In this document: positions 41,130 to 53,351 of the stretch, piece after piece
Layout: each line of letters begins with the position of its first letter
Numbering within the stretch: position 1 is the first letter of the stretch
Assembly: GCF_905220565.1 (NCBI RefSeq)
Contig: NC_059405.1
Location: 16,446,081-16,510,080, forward strand
Length of the DNA: 64,000 nt
Reading direction: 5' to 3'
DNA from: Melitaea cinxia
Lineage: Eukaryota > Arthropoda > Insecta > Lepidoptera > Nymphalidae
Program-made: the position numbers and the translations under genes
The notes under the pieces: generated by a model
The model's database searches: none
The model's input: only the letters and a program-made list of their open reading frames with translations
Told to the model about the DNA's origin: nothing

Positions 41130-41212
41130 TCATTTCAGCCTATCAGTCAGCAGTCCACTGTTGGACATAGGCCTCCACAAGCTCGCGCCAAAAATGGCGT
41201 GAACTTGTGTAT
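41130..41212 (-). mobile_element. RTE-type tail fragment
   Basis: Complement of ...GGCGCGAGCTTGTGGAGGCC...TCCAACAGTGGAC...(ATG)n, the common tail of the 3905-4238 family. Confidence 0.65.
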
Positions 41213-41372
41213 ATGTATTATTATTATAAGTTGAATTTTAAATTGATTGTGTTAAAAATTTCTACCTTATTTTCTATGTTGCTTTTTTTTTTAAATTAGT
41301 GATTTAGTATATAGTATAATAGTAGTTTAGTAGATTGTGTAACGACGTAGTAAGGTCGGTTAATGTCCGCAG

Positions 41373-44300
41373 GTTGAAGTAAGCGCACTGCCCCTAGTGG
41401 TTGACTGCCGGCCGGTGGGCGCGAAGTCGTACGACATCTCACACAGCGACGCGCCCCAGGTCAGTGAATGTGTTTAAGATGTAGCGTATCGGTGCATTAC
41501 ATTGATGATAAAGATGTACGACTTAGTGACGCTGTATACATACACAGTTTGTATATTATTTTTAAAAGGGTAACTGCGGAGTTTCTTGCCGATTTTTCTC
41601 TGCGGAATCTACGTTCCGTTTCACTGGTAGCTTCATTTTTAAAATTTTAATTTGGAATTTGTCGAAAGTGCTTCTGAAGTCTATTCGAGTAAAGCTACTT
41701 TTGATTTTGATTTTTAAGTTTCACGGGGATTTTTGGGATTTTCGTTATGTTACCCCGGGATCCCGTGATTAGAAATTGTTGTTTCTAAATACGTACGAAT
41801 TATTGCGTACAACTAGCCCGTTGGCGCAGTTTGTAGTGGCCCTGCTTTCTGTGTCGCGTGTTGTGGGTTCCATTCCCGGCTGAATCTGGGTGCAATATTT
41901 GTATTTATATATTTATATTTGTATTATTTCTATGTTTATTTATAAAAAAAAAATAGTTATAACAGTCGGCTGTTACCTGTAACACAAGCATTAACTTGCT
42001 TACGATAGGAACAGACGACCGTGTGTGTATGTTATATGATATTTATTTATTTACTTATTATTTAATTATAAAAACGGCACCTTTCAAAGCATATCATCAG
42101 CAGTTATTAAGTTTTTTTTTATTTTGCTTTTTGTGTGTCCACTGACTACAACCTAAACAAACCACGTGCGCGTGCGGCTATAAAGCCACCCCGTACAAAG
42201 GCGATCAGCTGTTTTCCCCTGGCCTCCTACAGGGACCCGGTAACCTGTTTATGCCAAGCAAATGTTTTTTTCAAAACTACCTGTTTTGGTGAACAATTCA
42301 TTCTTTCGTTTGACGAATATATGTCTTATTAATACACATTAGTGTAACGAGACAGTATGTCATTACTGGATCGTTTGTAGCATATTCTAAACGTATATAA
42401 TTTTCTCTTTTTACAGTAATTTTTTACATTCTCAGTTTACAGTCAAATAAAAATCACAGCTCTTGGCATGTTTAACGTTCTTTTGAAATATACGACTTAC
42501 CTTCATTTGTTTGTTGACTCATTAATTATTTAATTTACCATTTGTTAATTATGGTATCGTCGCGGATGATTAGTTTGTAACATTAAAATTCTACCCGATT
42601 CGGGACAGTATAGTCTTCTAAGTTATGCGTCACCTGCCGATCAGCTGAAGTAGCGGGAGGATTTTTCCTAAAGCACATAGAGATGGCCACGTTATTGCCA
42701 CGTGCTCGACACAGTTGCTGTTAAGAACAGGAGAGAGAAACATCACTCACCTTTGTCATAACGATCGGCTAATCGTTGACAATAGCAATAGTGACAAATT
42801 ATCTGAAGCTCTATCTCTTTATATGTTCTATATTCAAGAAACAATTCAGTTTGGTCATCAAGACAAAACAATTGTTGTTAAGAACAAAAGACACCATCCA
42901 CCACCTTTGTCATAACGATCGGTGCGTAGATTTCAAAAACCACAACGTACAACGAGGTGTCAAAATAATTAAAGCTCGATCTATATATTTGAAAAACAAT
43001 TTTTTATATAGATAATGAACAATAGAAAGATACAATAGACCTAACACGCTCTTTTAATGACAAAGAATTTTGAGCAGTCCTACATCATTACAATATAAGT
43101 AGGTACGATTCGACTGTCCCTAGTAATTTTATGGACGTTTACGCGCACGTGCTTACGTGGTTCGTAAACGATTGCAAATTTCTTTCGATTACGTAGACGG
43201 TCAAACCAAACCATGAACACTTGAACGAAAAACGCATAACTGCACAAGGTCCGTAAAAGGCGTTATTTGCATCTTATAATAAAATAAGATTGCCAATTTC
43301 GCTCAATAGCTAAGGCTTCAACATGTCAGAAAACGAGAGTGATCCGACTACGTAGAATTACAAACTTCTTGAGGGCGTTATATGCACTTAACAGTAACTG
43401 CGGACTTTCTTGCCGATTCTTCTCTGCAGAATCTACTTTCCGAATCGGTGGTAGCTTTACTTTTACAAAAAAAAAAAAAAACATTCTTAAAGTTTTAATT
43501 TGTAAAATGACGATTCGAAAGTGTTAATGATTTTGATTTTAAGATAGATTAAAGCATTAATCTATAATAAAGTTGTTGTTTAATAAGTATCCTTAGTATA
43601 ATAAATCCCTTATGTCACTACGGATTAGGAAATGCAAAGTAGATCTTTTTGTGGCAATAGGCTATTTGACTGGTTTTCAAAATCCATTTTATCTTATTAA
43701 GTAGATATTAAACAACCCAGTAATAGCTTGTTTTTTAATTCTTGTACATATTTGCTGAAAAATATCAAACGAAAAGTACAACATTTAAATATCTCGCCAA
43801 TACGCTATTTTGACAATATGGCGCTGCAACGGGGTCGGTGACGTCACTTGCCTGTAGTCTGATCTGTGGCACCTGTCTGTAGATCTTTTTGTGGCAATTC
43901 CGAACAGAAATGAACCATACCTAACCAAAGTCTATTTATTTATTATTATTAAGTTGGGATTTTAGGGAGCAAAACAGGGCCCTATAGTTTTCTCTAGTTG
44001 CACCATGTAGATTAAAGTGAAAGTCATTGATTGTCAATATAAACATACATCTTGACCGACAGCCGGATGAATCATCCTTTTTGTTGCTGTTTACAGCGTT
44101 ACGTTCCGTTATATTATCTTTGTTACCGTTACGGTTCAAATAAAATTGTCAGGTAACTTACCCAACGTTTATGAGCGACCCCACATTAAGGAACATCAGC
44201 TCATCTTCAAGCTTTCAATGAAAATTAACTACATCGATTAAATTTAAATTATTATAAAATTATAAATATACTTTGGTATTCATCTGTGAAATGTTACTGT

Positions 44301-47300
44301 GCGGCGGATGTAGGCCGGACGGCGACCACCGGCCACTGCGCTCAGGCATTATAACTGGTCTAGCTCTTAAGCGACTTTTCCAGCCCACTCTAGAACTTTG
44401 CAAGTATCTTCTATACACTATTATCTATTTTGAGAAAAAAAAATAAAAAAAAATTAAAGTGGTCCAAGAAAGAAAAAAAAAATATTAAGAAATTTAAATG
44501 CATTTTTTTTATAATAAAATAAATACAATTACGTATTTCTAAAAATGTCATTACAAAGCTCATTTCATCACGTAAATTCTACTTTTCTATCTTGTGTATT
44601 TTAAAATAACTCTTAAATACCTACCAAATATTGGCACTTACAGGCGTTCCTGCTGGTTACTCGACACTTTATTTTTTTATGGCGTAATTGACTGTAAATG
44701 CTATGAGATATTGTTATTATATTATAATATATTATATTATATTAATATTATTCTAAAGTATATATGTGTATTGCTTTAAGTATTAATGTGTAGATATTAG
44801 TTTGTAAGATTATTATAACATAACTGCACCACCTACCTGATCTTCGAATAAATAATACTCAATCCTATTTCGAGTTGTCTGGAAGAAATGGCTAACTGGC
44901 CATAAGACCGCCTCTTGTACTACACATTCTTAAGTTGTGTGTATTATTAATGTATTTGCATATTGTGGTGTGCAATAAAGAGTAAATAAATAAAACTTTA
45001 ATGACTAGTAACTCGTTAATTTAACAATATACTATAATAATATTACACATATGTATTGAGGGCATATACAGGTATAACATATTCGAAAATTACTAAAATC
45101 GGAAACATCGATATTTTTTAGTTGTTCGTCGTGTACCGTATACTGTTTAACGTGTTTCGTGTTATTAAACATAAGTTTTTTTACCAGATTGCCAATCCAG
45201 GTATGGCGGCAGCTCCCCAGCGTCCCACCGCCCCGAACGCAACGCCAGCAACTAATTATGTTAACGTGACTGCGTACCCACCCAACTACAATGGTAAATA
45301 TTATCTTCAGCCTGTAATATCCCACTAATGGGCTGTTTTCTGTTCCGGGGTTGTCTTTGAGTGTGGTTGTGTTGTGAGTCTGAGTTTAATATATATAAAA
45401 ATTTGCTGTATCAGTCGGCTGTTACCTACACACACACAAGCATTAAAGAACAAAAATTGTGTGTATGTTATACATAAATAAAGTTGCAAAGAGAATCCTT
45501 TACTAACAACGCTTATTGCTTAGTGTTATCAATAGTGTCAGGGGTCTTCTGGAGGAGATGACCTTGGCACTTTTGTTCGTTAAAAGATTCTTATTTTCTT
45601 TAATGCTAATCTAAATATGCAGCGAATCGTTAAATAAATGGGTGCCAAAATAACTATTCTTCTTATATCTTCTATCTATTAATTAATAAAATTGGAGTAT
45701 CTGTTTGTAATATTAAAATGATCGCTTTTTACTTAATCCATAAGAAATTACGAACACGTTACATATACCAAAGTAACATTCTTACAATTTTTGTCTGTCT
45801 GTCGATCTGTTTGTTCCGGCTAAGCTGAAAACGCTGTACTGGTTTTGACGGGACTTTCGCTGACAGATAGCTGATGTAATTTAGGCTCCTTTTATTATAA
45901 AAATTTATTTATTTTATAAATCTGCAAACTAAAAAACAACTTTTATGTTAAATTCCATGCGGACGAAGCCGCGAGTATAGCTAGACATTTATTAAAAAAA
46001 CACGATGTTTTCCATCCGTTAGTTTCATCCATCCTCCTGTCTATTTATCACATAATTAGTCAACAGATTGATTAATACTAGAAGTTAATCTTTATACAAA
46101 AAACGAGTGTTTTACCTTTTGTGATAGATAGTACGGAACACTTCGTATATATGTACGTCCGAGTCGGGCTTAGTTGGTTTTTTTCTTGACTTAACCAAAT
46201 ATAAATTTACAGCCCTCCACACACAGCCATAGGCCTCTTATCTCTATGTAGGAGAAGGACTGGAGTTTAATCCACCTCGCTGCTATATGGGTTGGCGGAT
46301 ATCTTCCCTCCTATGAGTTGCGATCGCTAGCAGGTGTAACGCTGGACATGTTCTCCGAGGCACGGCGGGAAGACCCACAAGGACAGACATCCAAACCGGA
46401 ATAAAGTATAAGTACAAATATCTATCCCGAGCGGGAATCGAACTCGCAAACCGCCTGTGTTTTAGGCGACTACTCGGACAACCACACCAGAGCGGTTCAC
46501 AGTATTGTAGAACGTCGCTTAGAACTGTTCAAAACATCTTTCAAGCTATGTATTTTTATATGGGTAACAGTTCCAATAATTACCCACCGAATTGTTCTGT
46601 TAATAACCAAATAAACCTATTAAAACTTAAATACTACGATACTCTTTGGGGAATCTTTTTATAAATACGTATGTAATAAAACGAGAACATAGTTATTAGG
46701 AATAACTATAAACCGACTCGTCAGATCTCAGCCGAATTTAAGGGGAAAGGGTACCTGAAAGATTTGAAAATTAGGTATTTGAATAAAATGTTCCTGTCTC
46801 GCTATACGCCGCCTCCGCGCCCCGAGGCAAGAAAGGGCCAACTGCAGCTTGGACCGTTTTAGGTAGATAATTATTGACCAAAACAGTCGTAGTCGACTAT
46901 TTTCTCCCCAAAACATGGTAAGGTTTTTAAGTAACTAAAAAAGACCTTCAGCTTTCTGAGGACTCCTACTCCCTATGGTAATAAGTATATGAAACAAACT
47001 ACGACATAGGGGCATGGTCATGGTAGTTAAAGGTTTTATGTTACTAAAATATTTGATCTGGTGTCATTATCCAGGGAGGAAACAGTCGACTACGTTTGTA
47101 TGGAGAAAGAGGCGGTATCCTTTCCTCTTAAATGGGTGGCTCCACAAAAAGCACCAGCTCGAGAATATTAATAAAATAAAATCATCAAAACCGGTACACC
47201 CAGTATAAAGTTATCTATAAGTGTATAAACATAAAAAAATACAGCAAACTTGAAAACTTTCTTCTTATTTTGAAGTCTGCTAGAAATCAATAATTAGTGT

Positions 47301-50300
47301 ATACTTTCTCAGAAATGGTTTTTCTCTACTACATACACTTTACTGCTGACTACCACTAGGTAGTAACCCGCCCACGTTGACGTTCTCATTTTATTGCCGG
47401 TCGGTATTAATTGAAGTCTTTTTTTAACCGATTTCCAAAAAAGGAGGAGCTTCTCAATTCGACTGTATTTTTTTTATGTATGTAACATCAGAACTTTTGA
47501 CTTGATGGACCGATTTCGACAAAAAAAAATTTAATCGAAAGGTGGTGTGTCATTTGGTCCCATTTAAATTTATTTGAGATCTAACAACTACTTTTCGAGT
47601 TATATCTAATAATGCGTTTTTACTTGACGCTTTTTTTGTCGAACTACGTTGTATTATACCACATAACTTTTTACTGGATGTACCGATTTTGATAATTCTT
47701 TTTTGTTGGAAAGGAGATATCCTTAGTTTGGAACCATAATAAGGAAACTAGGATTTGATGATGTGGTTCCAGAGAAATCGAGGGAAACTCTCGAAAATCC
47801 GCATCACTTTTTACTAGGTGTACCGATTTTGATAATTTTCAATTTAATCGAAAGCTGATGTTTATCATGTGGTCACATTTAAATTTCAACGAGATCTGAT
47901 TACAATTTTTGAAGTAATCTTTGATAATGCGTATTTACTAGACTATTTTTTTGTCTACCTACGTTGTATTACTTGTCGATGTAATTGAAGTCGATTTTTT
48001 TTGCGATCAAATAATTGTGTTTATTAACACAATTATGTGATCACAATTATGTGATCATAAACACAATTATTTGATCGTAAACGGTTAAATAGTTCGAGCA
48101 GAGCCTCGAACTGAACACGTTTTGAGAGGTGTAATTCTGTGCCCACAGGGGCCGCGGGCCCATCGTATCCGAACGGTATGCAGCCTGGAGTGTGGTACAG
48201 CGTTCCAGTGGGGGCCCCACAGGAGGCCCCACAGGGGGCCCCACAGGGGGTCCCACAGGGGGCCTCACAGGGGGCCCCACAGGGGGTCCCACAGGGGGCC
48301 CCACAGGGAGCCCCACAGGGGGCCCCACAGGGGGCTTACCTGGTGACCCCACACACGCCCCCTATTCCGGTACAGCTCATCAACATTCACGTCAACAAGA
48401 GCGTTCAGCTCAATGGGGAAGATCTGCCTATGAACGGTGAGTTGTACACGTACAGTACATTGTAGTACTGTAGCATCACGTTGTCGGGAAGAGATTGCTG
48501 TGGTTGTGTATTTTGTGAATAATTGTTTGTATCGATAATTTAGTTTTAGCGTGCGATAAAGTCTATTATTACTATTATTAGTCTTGTATCGTACTTTAAA
48601 ACACCGTTCTGTATGTACAAGAGCCGGCCTTATCGGTAAAGCAGCGATCTCTTCCAGGCAACCTTTGGTAGAAAATGGCTAGAATATAAATAATTATGAT
48701 AATATATACACATAATTACAAATCTAATGGAAAAATACTTTAATAATTAGAGATCTTGCCGTTCAGATGTCGCTACTCTGCGATACTTTTTTAACCTGGG
48801 CGTGGACTGCTACTGGGCGCCGCGCGGGCCGCCCCCCGGGCTCCAGCAGGTGCCGCCCCCGAGGGCAGCCTATCCGCAGCCCATCTTTGTGCACCCGCCG
48901 CCTGCCTCTACAATCGACACCACGCAGCCGCCGCCCGCCTTCCCGCCCCCGCCGACGTACGTGCGCCCCTACGCACCGCGGGACATAACGCAGGTGACGC
49001 GCACTCATCCACTAACATTTCACTGCTGGCCACAGGCCTCACTCTCTCCGAGTAGGAGAAGAAACACAATTCACCACGCTGCTCCACTGATAGCGGAAAT
49101 GTTCCCTACTATTAGTTACGATCGCTAGCTGGTATTTGCGACAACAACCGGGACTGATATCCTAACGTGCACTCCGAGGCACGGTGGGGAGATTCACGAG
49201 GACAGAGATCCATATCGGAAAGAAATATTTGTACAAAAACAAATATCCGTCCCGAGAGGGAATTGAACCCGTAGGCCGTCCGTGTTCTAGGTAACTCTCA
49301 CCAATACACCAGAGCGATTGTATTAGAGAGAGGTAACAACATTACTCACCATCATTCCTACTTATTTTATTTATACAACTAGGTCGGCAAAGAAGCGTAC
49401 GGCTCTCCTTATGGTATGCGATTACCGTAGCGTATAGATGCCTGCAACACCAGAAGCATCGCAAGCGTTGCCGACCCTACCCACGACCCTCTCCAGGAGT
49501 CCTGGGCACCTTACTCACCACAACATTACTTAAGAACAGTCTTGATCTTCTGTGATAAATGTCGATGGACTTCCCCAGACGGGCTGTTGACATTTTGACC
49601 AGGATATATAAACCTGCTTTGTCCTACATCAATAAAACTTACCACTGCGCTTACGCTTCTACTTATCACTAGACACCACAATACGAGTTTTGAAACATAT
49701 CAAAGTAACTGAAATGACGCGTAGTCATAGTAAACACTTCCACAAATAAAGTAAATACAAAATTTACCTTCAGAGCGTTAAATGCTGAATTAGTCATACT
49801 TACAAAAAAAATAACGTCATTTTGTATGAACAGGGCATGCAGCAACTATCAATGCAAAATCGGCACAAGAAAGTTAAACCCCAACCAGCCCACCCGAAAA
49901 CCACCCAACCGAAAACCACCCAACCGCGGTAAGTGACCATTTAACTGACAAAACTGATACTAATAATGTATTTATTCATTTCGACATGACTGTGCCTACA
50001 CATATATACGAACTTTTTATGCTAGGATTTATACTAAACCTTATTTTATATTTTTATCACGGTCTTATGCACAGTTGAGAACACTAAGCCCAATTTCAAT
50101 GGTGAGAGTATTTTATATTAGTATGATAACGTCACTAGTATCGCTCAGTGAGGTCACGTGGTGCGGTGACGACCTTCATTGTAATTGGTTATATTGAGTG
50201 ACGTTCTTCATTGTAATTGGTTATATTGAGTGACGTTCGTCGTTGTAATTGGTTATGTTGGGTGACGTTTCATTGTATTGGTTATATTGACTGACTTTTC

Positions 50301-51274
50301 ATTGTAATTGGTTACATTTCAAAACATAAATGCGTGACGTGTGATAGTAAAAGAGAGAATGCTATTCTGACTAGACCGTGACTAGCCCGTTGGCGCAGTT
50401 TGTAGTGACCCTGCTTTCTGCTCTGAGGGTTGTGGGTTCGATTCCCACCCCGAGTCTGGTGTAATATAAATATTAATTTATTATAACTGTATTAATTTAT
50501 TGTAACAGTATTATTAATAACTGTGTATATAAAAAAATGTAGCTATACCATTCGGCTGTTACCCATAACACAAGCATTAAGACGCTTACTTTAGGAACAA
50601 ACGACCGTGTGTGTATTGTGTCGATATTTATTTATTTATTTATTCTGTCTTCGTCGCACAGCACACTAAGCGATCGTCATGTCACAAGTGGCTTTTAACC
50701 ATTAAGCCGACGTACCCCACCACTTTCCCCACCTGTGTATAAGATCGTGATTTTTATAAAAGGATTATTTTGATTCATGTCAGAATTTATATTCTTGTTT
50801 ACAATTTATATTTTAGAATTATTCATTCAATTTTTTATGTTTTGTTAAATATATATTATTTTTAATTTTATTATACTTTAATGAAATGTTGCCGGAGATT
50901 TCAAGGGCATTGTCATTACATCATTCGCTAAATAGCACATCACTAAATAATATTTCACAAACTTCAAGTATTCATATGTAGAACAAAAAACAAATGTAGG
51001 TAAACGTCGGCAGACGTAACAGTATAAACGGTGGTGCAGCTGCCTGAGCCTTCCACTGTGAGACGCAAGAGCCCGCATATGGCTCACAAATAAATGTTTG
51101 TTCTCCAACAAAAGCACTCGTCAGATCTCGATCAAAATTAATTTCAACAAAAAGAAGTTGTGAGGTAGCACACATAAAAAAAAATTTGTGAACCTCCGTT
51201 TATAAAGTTGGTTAAAAATTTACTTTGTCCACAGGTCTAAACGCGTCGTCAACGGCGCCCATAGCTCCCGTTAG
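41373..51274 (+). CDS. otu: otu 3' exon cassette B (tandem duplicate, shorter C-terminus)
   Basis: Exons: 41373-41459, 45188-45293, 48149-48436, 48767-48993, 49834-49928, 51235-51274 (TAG 51272-51274). All acceptors, donors and phases match cassette A exons 7-12, so exon 6 (ends 11109, phase 0) could splice here to give a 745 aa product. Conserved parts: VEVSALPL, NGEDLPMN-VATLRYFFN, LGVDCYW, PRDITQ, PKTTQ. Exon 9B has a 10-unit GAPQ expansion (48211-48330). The last exon keeps only SKRVVNGAHSSR before the stop; exons 13 and 14 of A are deleted. Whether B is expressed as an alternative 3' end, read through, or dead cannot be told from sequence; open frames and intact splice sites argue against a simple pseudogene. 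Confidence 0.7.
41565..41708 (+). mobile_element. LINE 3'-tail fragment
   Basis: GTTTCTTGCCGATTTTTCTC...GAAGTCTATTCGAGTAAAGC...TTTTGATTTTGATTTT, a tail family repeated at 22362-22455, 25475-25750 and 43388-43545. The matching place in cassette A has the same tail with a MITE inserted. Confidence 0.65.
41810..42065 (+). mobile_element. tRNA-derived SINE (second family), copy B intron only
   Basis: Head TAGCCCGTTGGCGCAGTTTG, B-box-like GGTTCCATTCCC, body CAGTCGGCTGTTACC and CACAAGCATTAA, TA-rich tail. Absent from the paralogous place in cassette A near 22550, so it is a post-duplication insertion. Confidence 0.75.
43936..44139 (-). other. Small antisense ORF conserved in both intron copies (copy B)
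   Basis: Duplicate of the 24129-24332 frame: same length, one residue changed. In this copy an in-frame TGA lies just upstream of the start, so the frame is no longer than 67 codons plus a few. Function unknown; it could simply be part of the duplicated intron repeat. Confidence 0.25.
44870..45000 (+). mobile_element. Jockey-like LINE 3' end
   Basis: GTCTGGAAGAAATGGCTAAC, GGCCATAAGACCGCC and GGTGTGCAATAAAGAG: the same 3' end as 63500-63680 (+) and 55862-55990 (-). Confidence 0.65.
45294..46204. other. Cassette B intron, mixed repeats
   Basis: 45304-45330 is a SINE tail remnant. 45400-45480 is a second-family SINE fragment (CAGTCGGCTGTTACC). 45660-45990 resembles a degenerate Helitron (GTCTGTTTGTTCCGGCTAAG..., GCGGACGAAGCCGCGAG, AGCTAG). 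No exon recognised. Confidence 0.45.
46205..46500 (-). mobile_element. tRNA-derived SINE
   Basis: Body complement (TAATCCACCTCGCTGCT, GTTCTCCGAGGCACGG) and a tRNA head whose B box reads GAGTTCGATTCCC on the minus strand, with a head different from the 1075-1404 copy. Confidence 0.65.
47424..48005 (+). mobile_element. AACCGACTTC-ended repeat in cassette B intron
   Basis: Begins AACCGATTTCCAAAAAAGGAGG, ends TGTAATTGAAGTCGATTTT, with the family body in between. It is inserted just after a segment shared with cassette A (26345-26500), where it is absent. Confidence 0.7.
48211..48330 (+). repeat. Coding 12-bp minisatellite, 10 units
   Basis: GGGGCCCCACAG-type units encode Gly-Ala-Pro-Gln (variants Gly-Val-Pro-Gln and Gly-Ala-Ser-Gln) in frame within cassette B exon 9. 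Cassette A has a single unit at about 26667-26678. Confidence 0.93.
49015..49370 (-). mobile_element. tRNA-derived SINE
   Basis: Landmarks ACAACAACCGGGACTGAT and TGCACTCCGAGGCACGG, and the B box complement GGGAATTGAACCC near 49260. Corresponds to the shorter copy in cassette A at 28490. Confidence 0.65.
50177..50317 (+). repeat. Tandem ATTGG (inverted CCAAT) minisatellite, copy B
   Basis: Five units of the array described at 29374-29545, one fewer than copy A. Confidence 0.8.
50390..50645 (+). mobile_element. tRNA-derived SINE (second family), copy B only
   Basis: TAGCCCGTTGGCGCAGTTTG head, GGTTCGATTCCC B box. Flanked by TATTCTG on both sides; the cassette A intron shows the uninterrupted GCTATTCTGTCTTCG at about 29592. 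Confidence 0.8.
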
Positions 51275-52360
51275 GAAGAAAATATCCACTTACCATCGCC
51301 ATCGTGAGATACTTATTTCAGTGAACCAAAAGTATACTGTGAGGTTGTACCACTCGATTTGAGCGCTACAATGGTACTACAGCCATGTCGAGGAAGTTAT
51401 ACTTCCGTATCGACACTATTTGTTGTTGTTTTCATTTCTAAATTTTTCAGTTACAGTATTAAATATCCATCACTTGTTTTAAACTGTATCCAGACAAACA
51501 GACCCTAAATTAACTGATTTAATTGCAATAATAATATTTAATTTCCTTTAAAGTCTAAAAAGTAGCTTTGGTCTGTAGTTCATTGTCCGGATAAAAATAA
51601 AGTTTTTAATTTCTGTTCGTTTCTCCAAATTTAATATATCAAATTTAATAATAAAAGATTGTAATGTTATAACTAAAATATTTCATCAAGTTAATTTATC
51701 GTAAATATTTATTTTACAGAAAAAAAAATATCATTTTAAATGTTTCAAGTTGCAGAATAGAAAATTCTTGTTTTATGAAGAAATTCTTGTTTTATGAATA
51801 TTATTTCTCGATTATCGCAGAATAGAAAATTCTTGTTTTAAGGTTCGGTAGCCATTATGTTGAGACTCGCCACACTTGTAGGTACTCTTTTACGCCCAGT
51901 TTAACTCTATCTCTGAATTTGCTTACTAGAGATGGAATTTTGACGTAAGTTGCATACAAATTGCGTCTGAAACGTCCTATCCGTGACACTTTTCCCTTGT
52001 ACAATGGGACGATACAAATGTCAGTATTAAAATCACTAGACACGATGTTCTGTTTAGTCATTAATTCAGTAGGAAGTGTGTTGAAATAGAAAATTGAATA
52101 AATAGTTAATGTCGTGTAAATTTAATATTAAAATTATCAATTGTACTCTCTGTACTGCTGATGAGAGCCATATTATTTTAATGGTTGTACATGGTTTCAA
52201 ATAGGGTCAACCTTTGGATTTAATTTTCTTTTACAAAATTTCATTGAATAAAGTAATTTCTGGAATTATATAATGTGTGTTTTATTTTATACCTCAAGAT
52301 TAGATATTACAAAACTTTACTCTTCCTATAGTAATGTCAATATTGTATAATATATAATAT
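51275..52360 (+). other. Cassette B 3' flank and UTR
   Basis: Collinear with the cassette A 3' UTR but with internal deletions (the segment matching roughly 33.7-35.4 kb is missing). AATAAA at 52247-52252. Right edge of the duplicated unit near 52300-52360. Confidence 0.6.
52247..52252 (+). terminator. Poly(A) signal AATAAA, cassette B
   Basis: Same context as 36570-36575, followed by GTAATTTCTGGAATT and TGTGTGTTTTATTTTAT. Confidence 0.5.
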
Positions 52361-52611
52361 ATAAGATACTTATTGAATACTCAGAATTGGAACCGGAAAA
52401 TTAAACTGTGTTGTTCTGAAAAAACTAAGTTTTTATCTTACAATTATTTATTATACATTTTGATACAAAATAAAATAAAATATAAAACCTGAAAAAAACA
52501 CAGAAACGACATTCAAAGTTGTTTAACCGATTTGAAATAATATTAAAATAAAATATATTTTTTTATAATTGATTACAGTCAAGTATGTTTTCATAAGCAA
52601 TACAGTAGCTC

Positions 52612-53150
52612 TTTTTTTTGGTATCGCAGGGGAACCCATTTACGGGTGATATACAGGACGCCCGGGTTGGCAGTCCTAGACCGTATGTTGGCTTCAGCAC
52701 TTGGGGTTACAATACCGACCAAACCCCTGCGGGAGAATTCAGCCGCTTTAATTGGAGGGTCCCGGATCTGCAGGCAACAGGATCACTCCAGCGACAGGCT
52801 AGCCTCGACGAAAAGGCCAGACTTCTCCGTCATGGGGACTGTCCGGCTCACCTCTGAATAATCCTGACGACACCGTATCTAGCAGGATCGAGTCACCATC
52901 CCGGCCCGACATAGGCACAGGGGCATTACGCCTCCTACGCACCCCCGTTCGTTGCCTGCGGACGGAGGCTTCGTCGGTGGGCTCCTCTTTCATCCGCTCG
53001 TCATTCTCCTCCTGGGACTCGTTGTCGCCGAGCATCGCGGTGATGACGCTCGTCAGTGACAAGTCCCTTCCGAAGACTGTCGTCAGATCGCGATGCAGCG
53101 CCACCCATCTCGGGCACACCTCGTTCAACTTAATCAAGAGACAATAACAC
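52612..53150 (-). mobile_element. R1-clade-like LINE fragment (ORF2 C-terminus)
   Basis: Minus strand from 53137 reads LNEVCPRWVALHRDLTTVFG, then RDLSLTSVITAMLGDNES and an Arg-rich stretch RRQRTGVRRRRNAPV, as in the tail of R1-type ORF2. The KEAAE motif is replaced by acidic sequence, so it is diverged. A short A tract ends it at 52612. Confidence 0.7.
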
Positions 53151-53159
53151 GAGTTACCA

Positions 53160-53345
53160 AGGTGCGAAACTTGGGTGTTTAAATCGATAGCAAATTAACT
53201 TTTAAGTCACATTAATTTTGTTACTGCTAAAGCATTCCGAATGCTTGGCTTTGTGTTGAGAGTGGGACGTGATTTTAAAAATGTCGGAACAATTCTCCTT
53301 TATAACTCTTTTGTAAGATCTATCTTGGAATACTGCTCAACTGTA
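53160..53345 (+). pseudogene. Jockey-like LINE RT fragment
   Basis: Broken frame reading NLGV-stop-IDSKLTFKSH, then AKAFRMLGFVLRVGRDF and LLYNSFVRSILEYCST, the region after the RT active site. Two stops or frame breaks. Confidence 0.65.
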
Positions 53346-53351
53346 TGCTGA

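Noticed and set aside
48047..48465. Pro/Gly/Val-repeat ORFs antisense and in other frames at 48.0-48.5 kb
   Set aside because: Alternative readings of the 12-bp minisatellite; only the Gly-Ala-Pro-Gln frame fits the exon phases.
41373..51274. Cassette B as a plain pseudogene
   Set aside because: Six exons keep splice sites, phase and open frames, so pseudogene status is not shown; expression data must decide.
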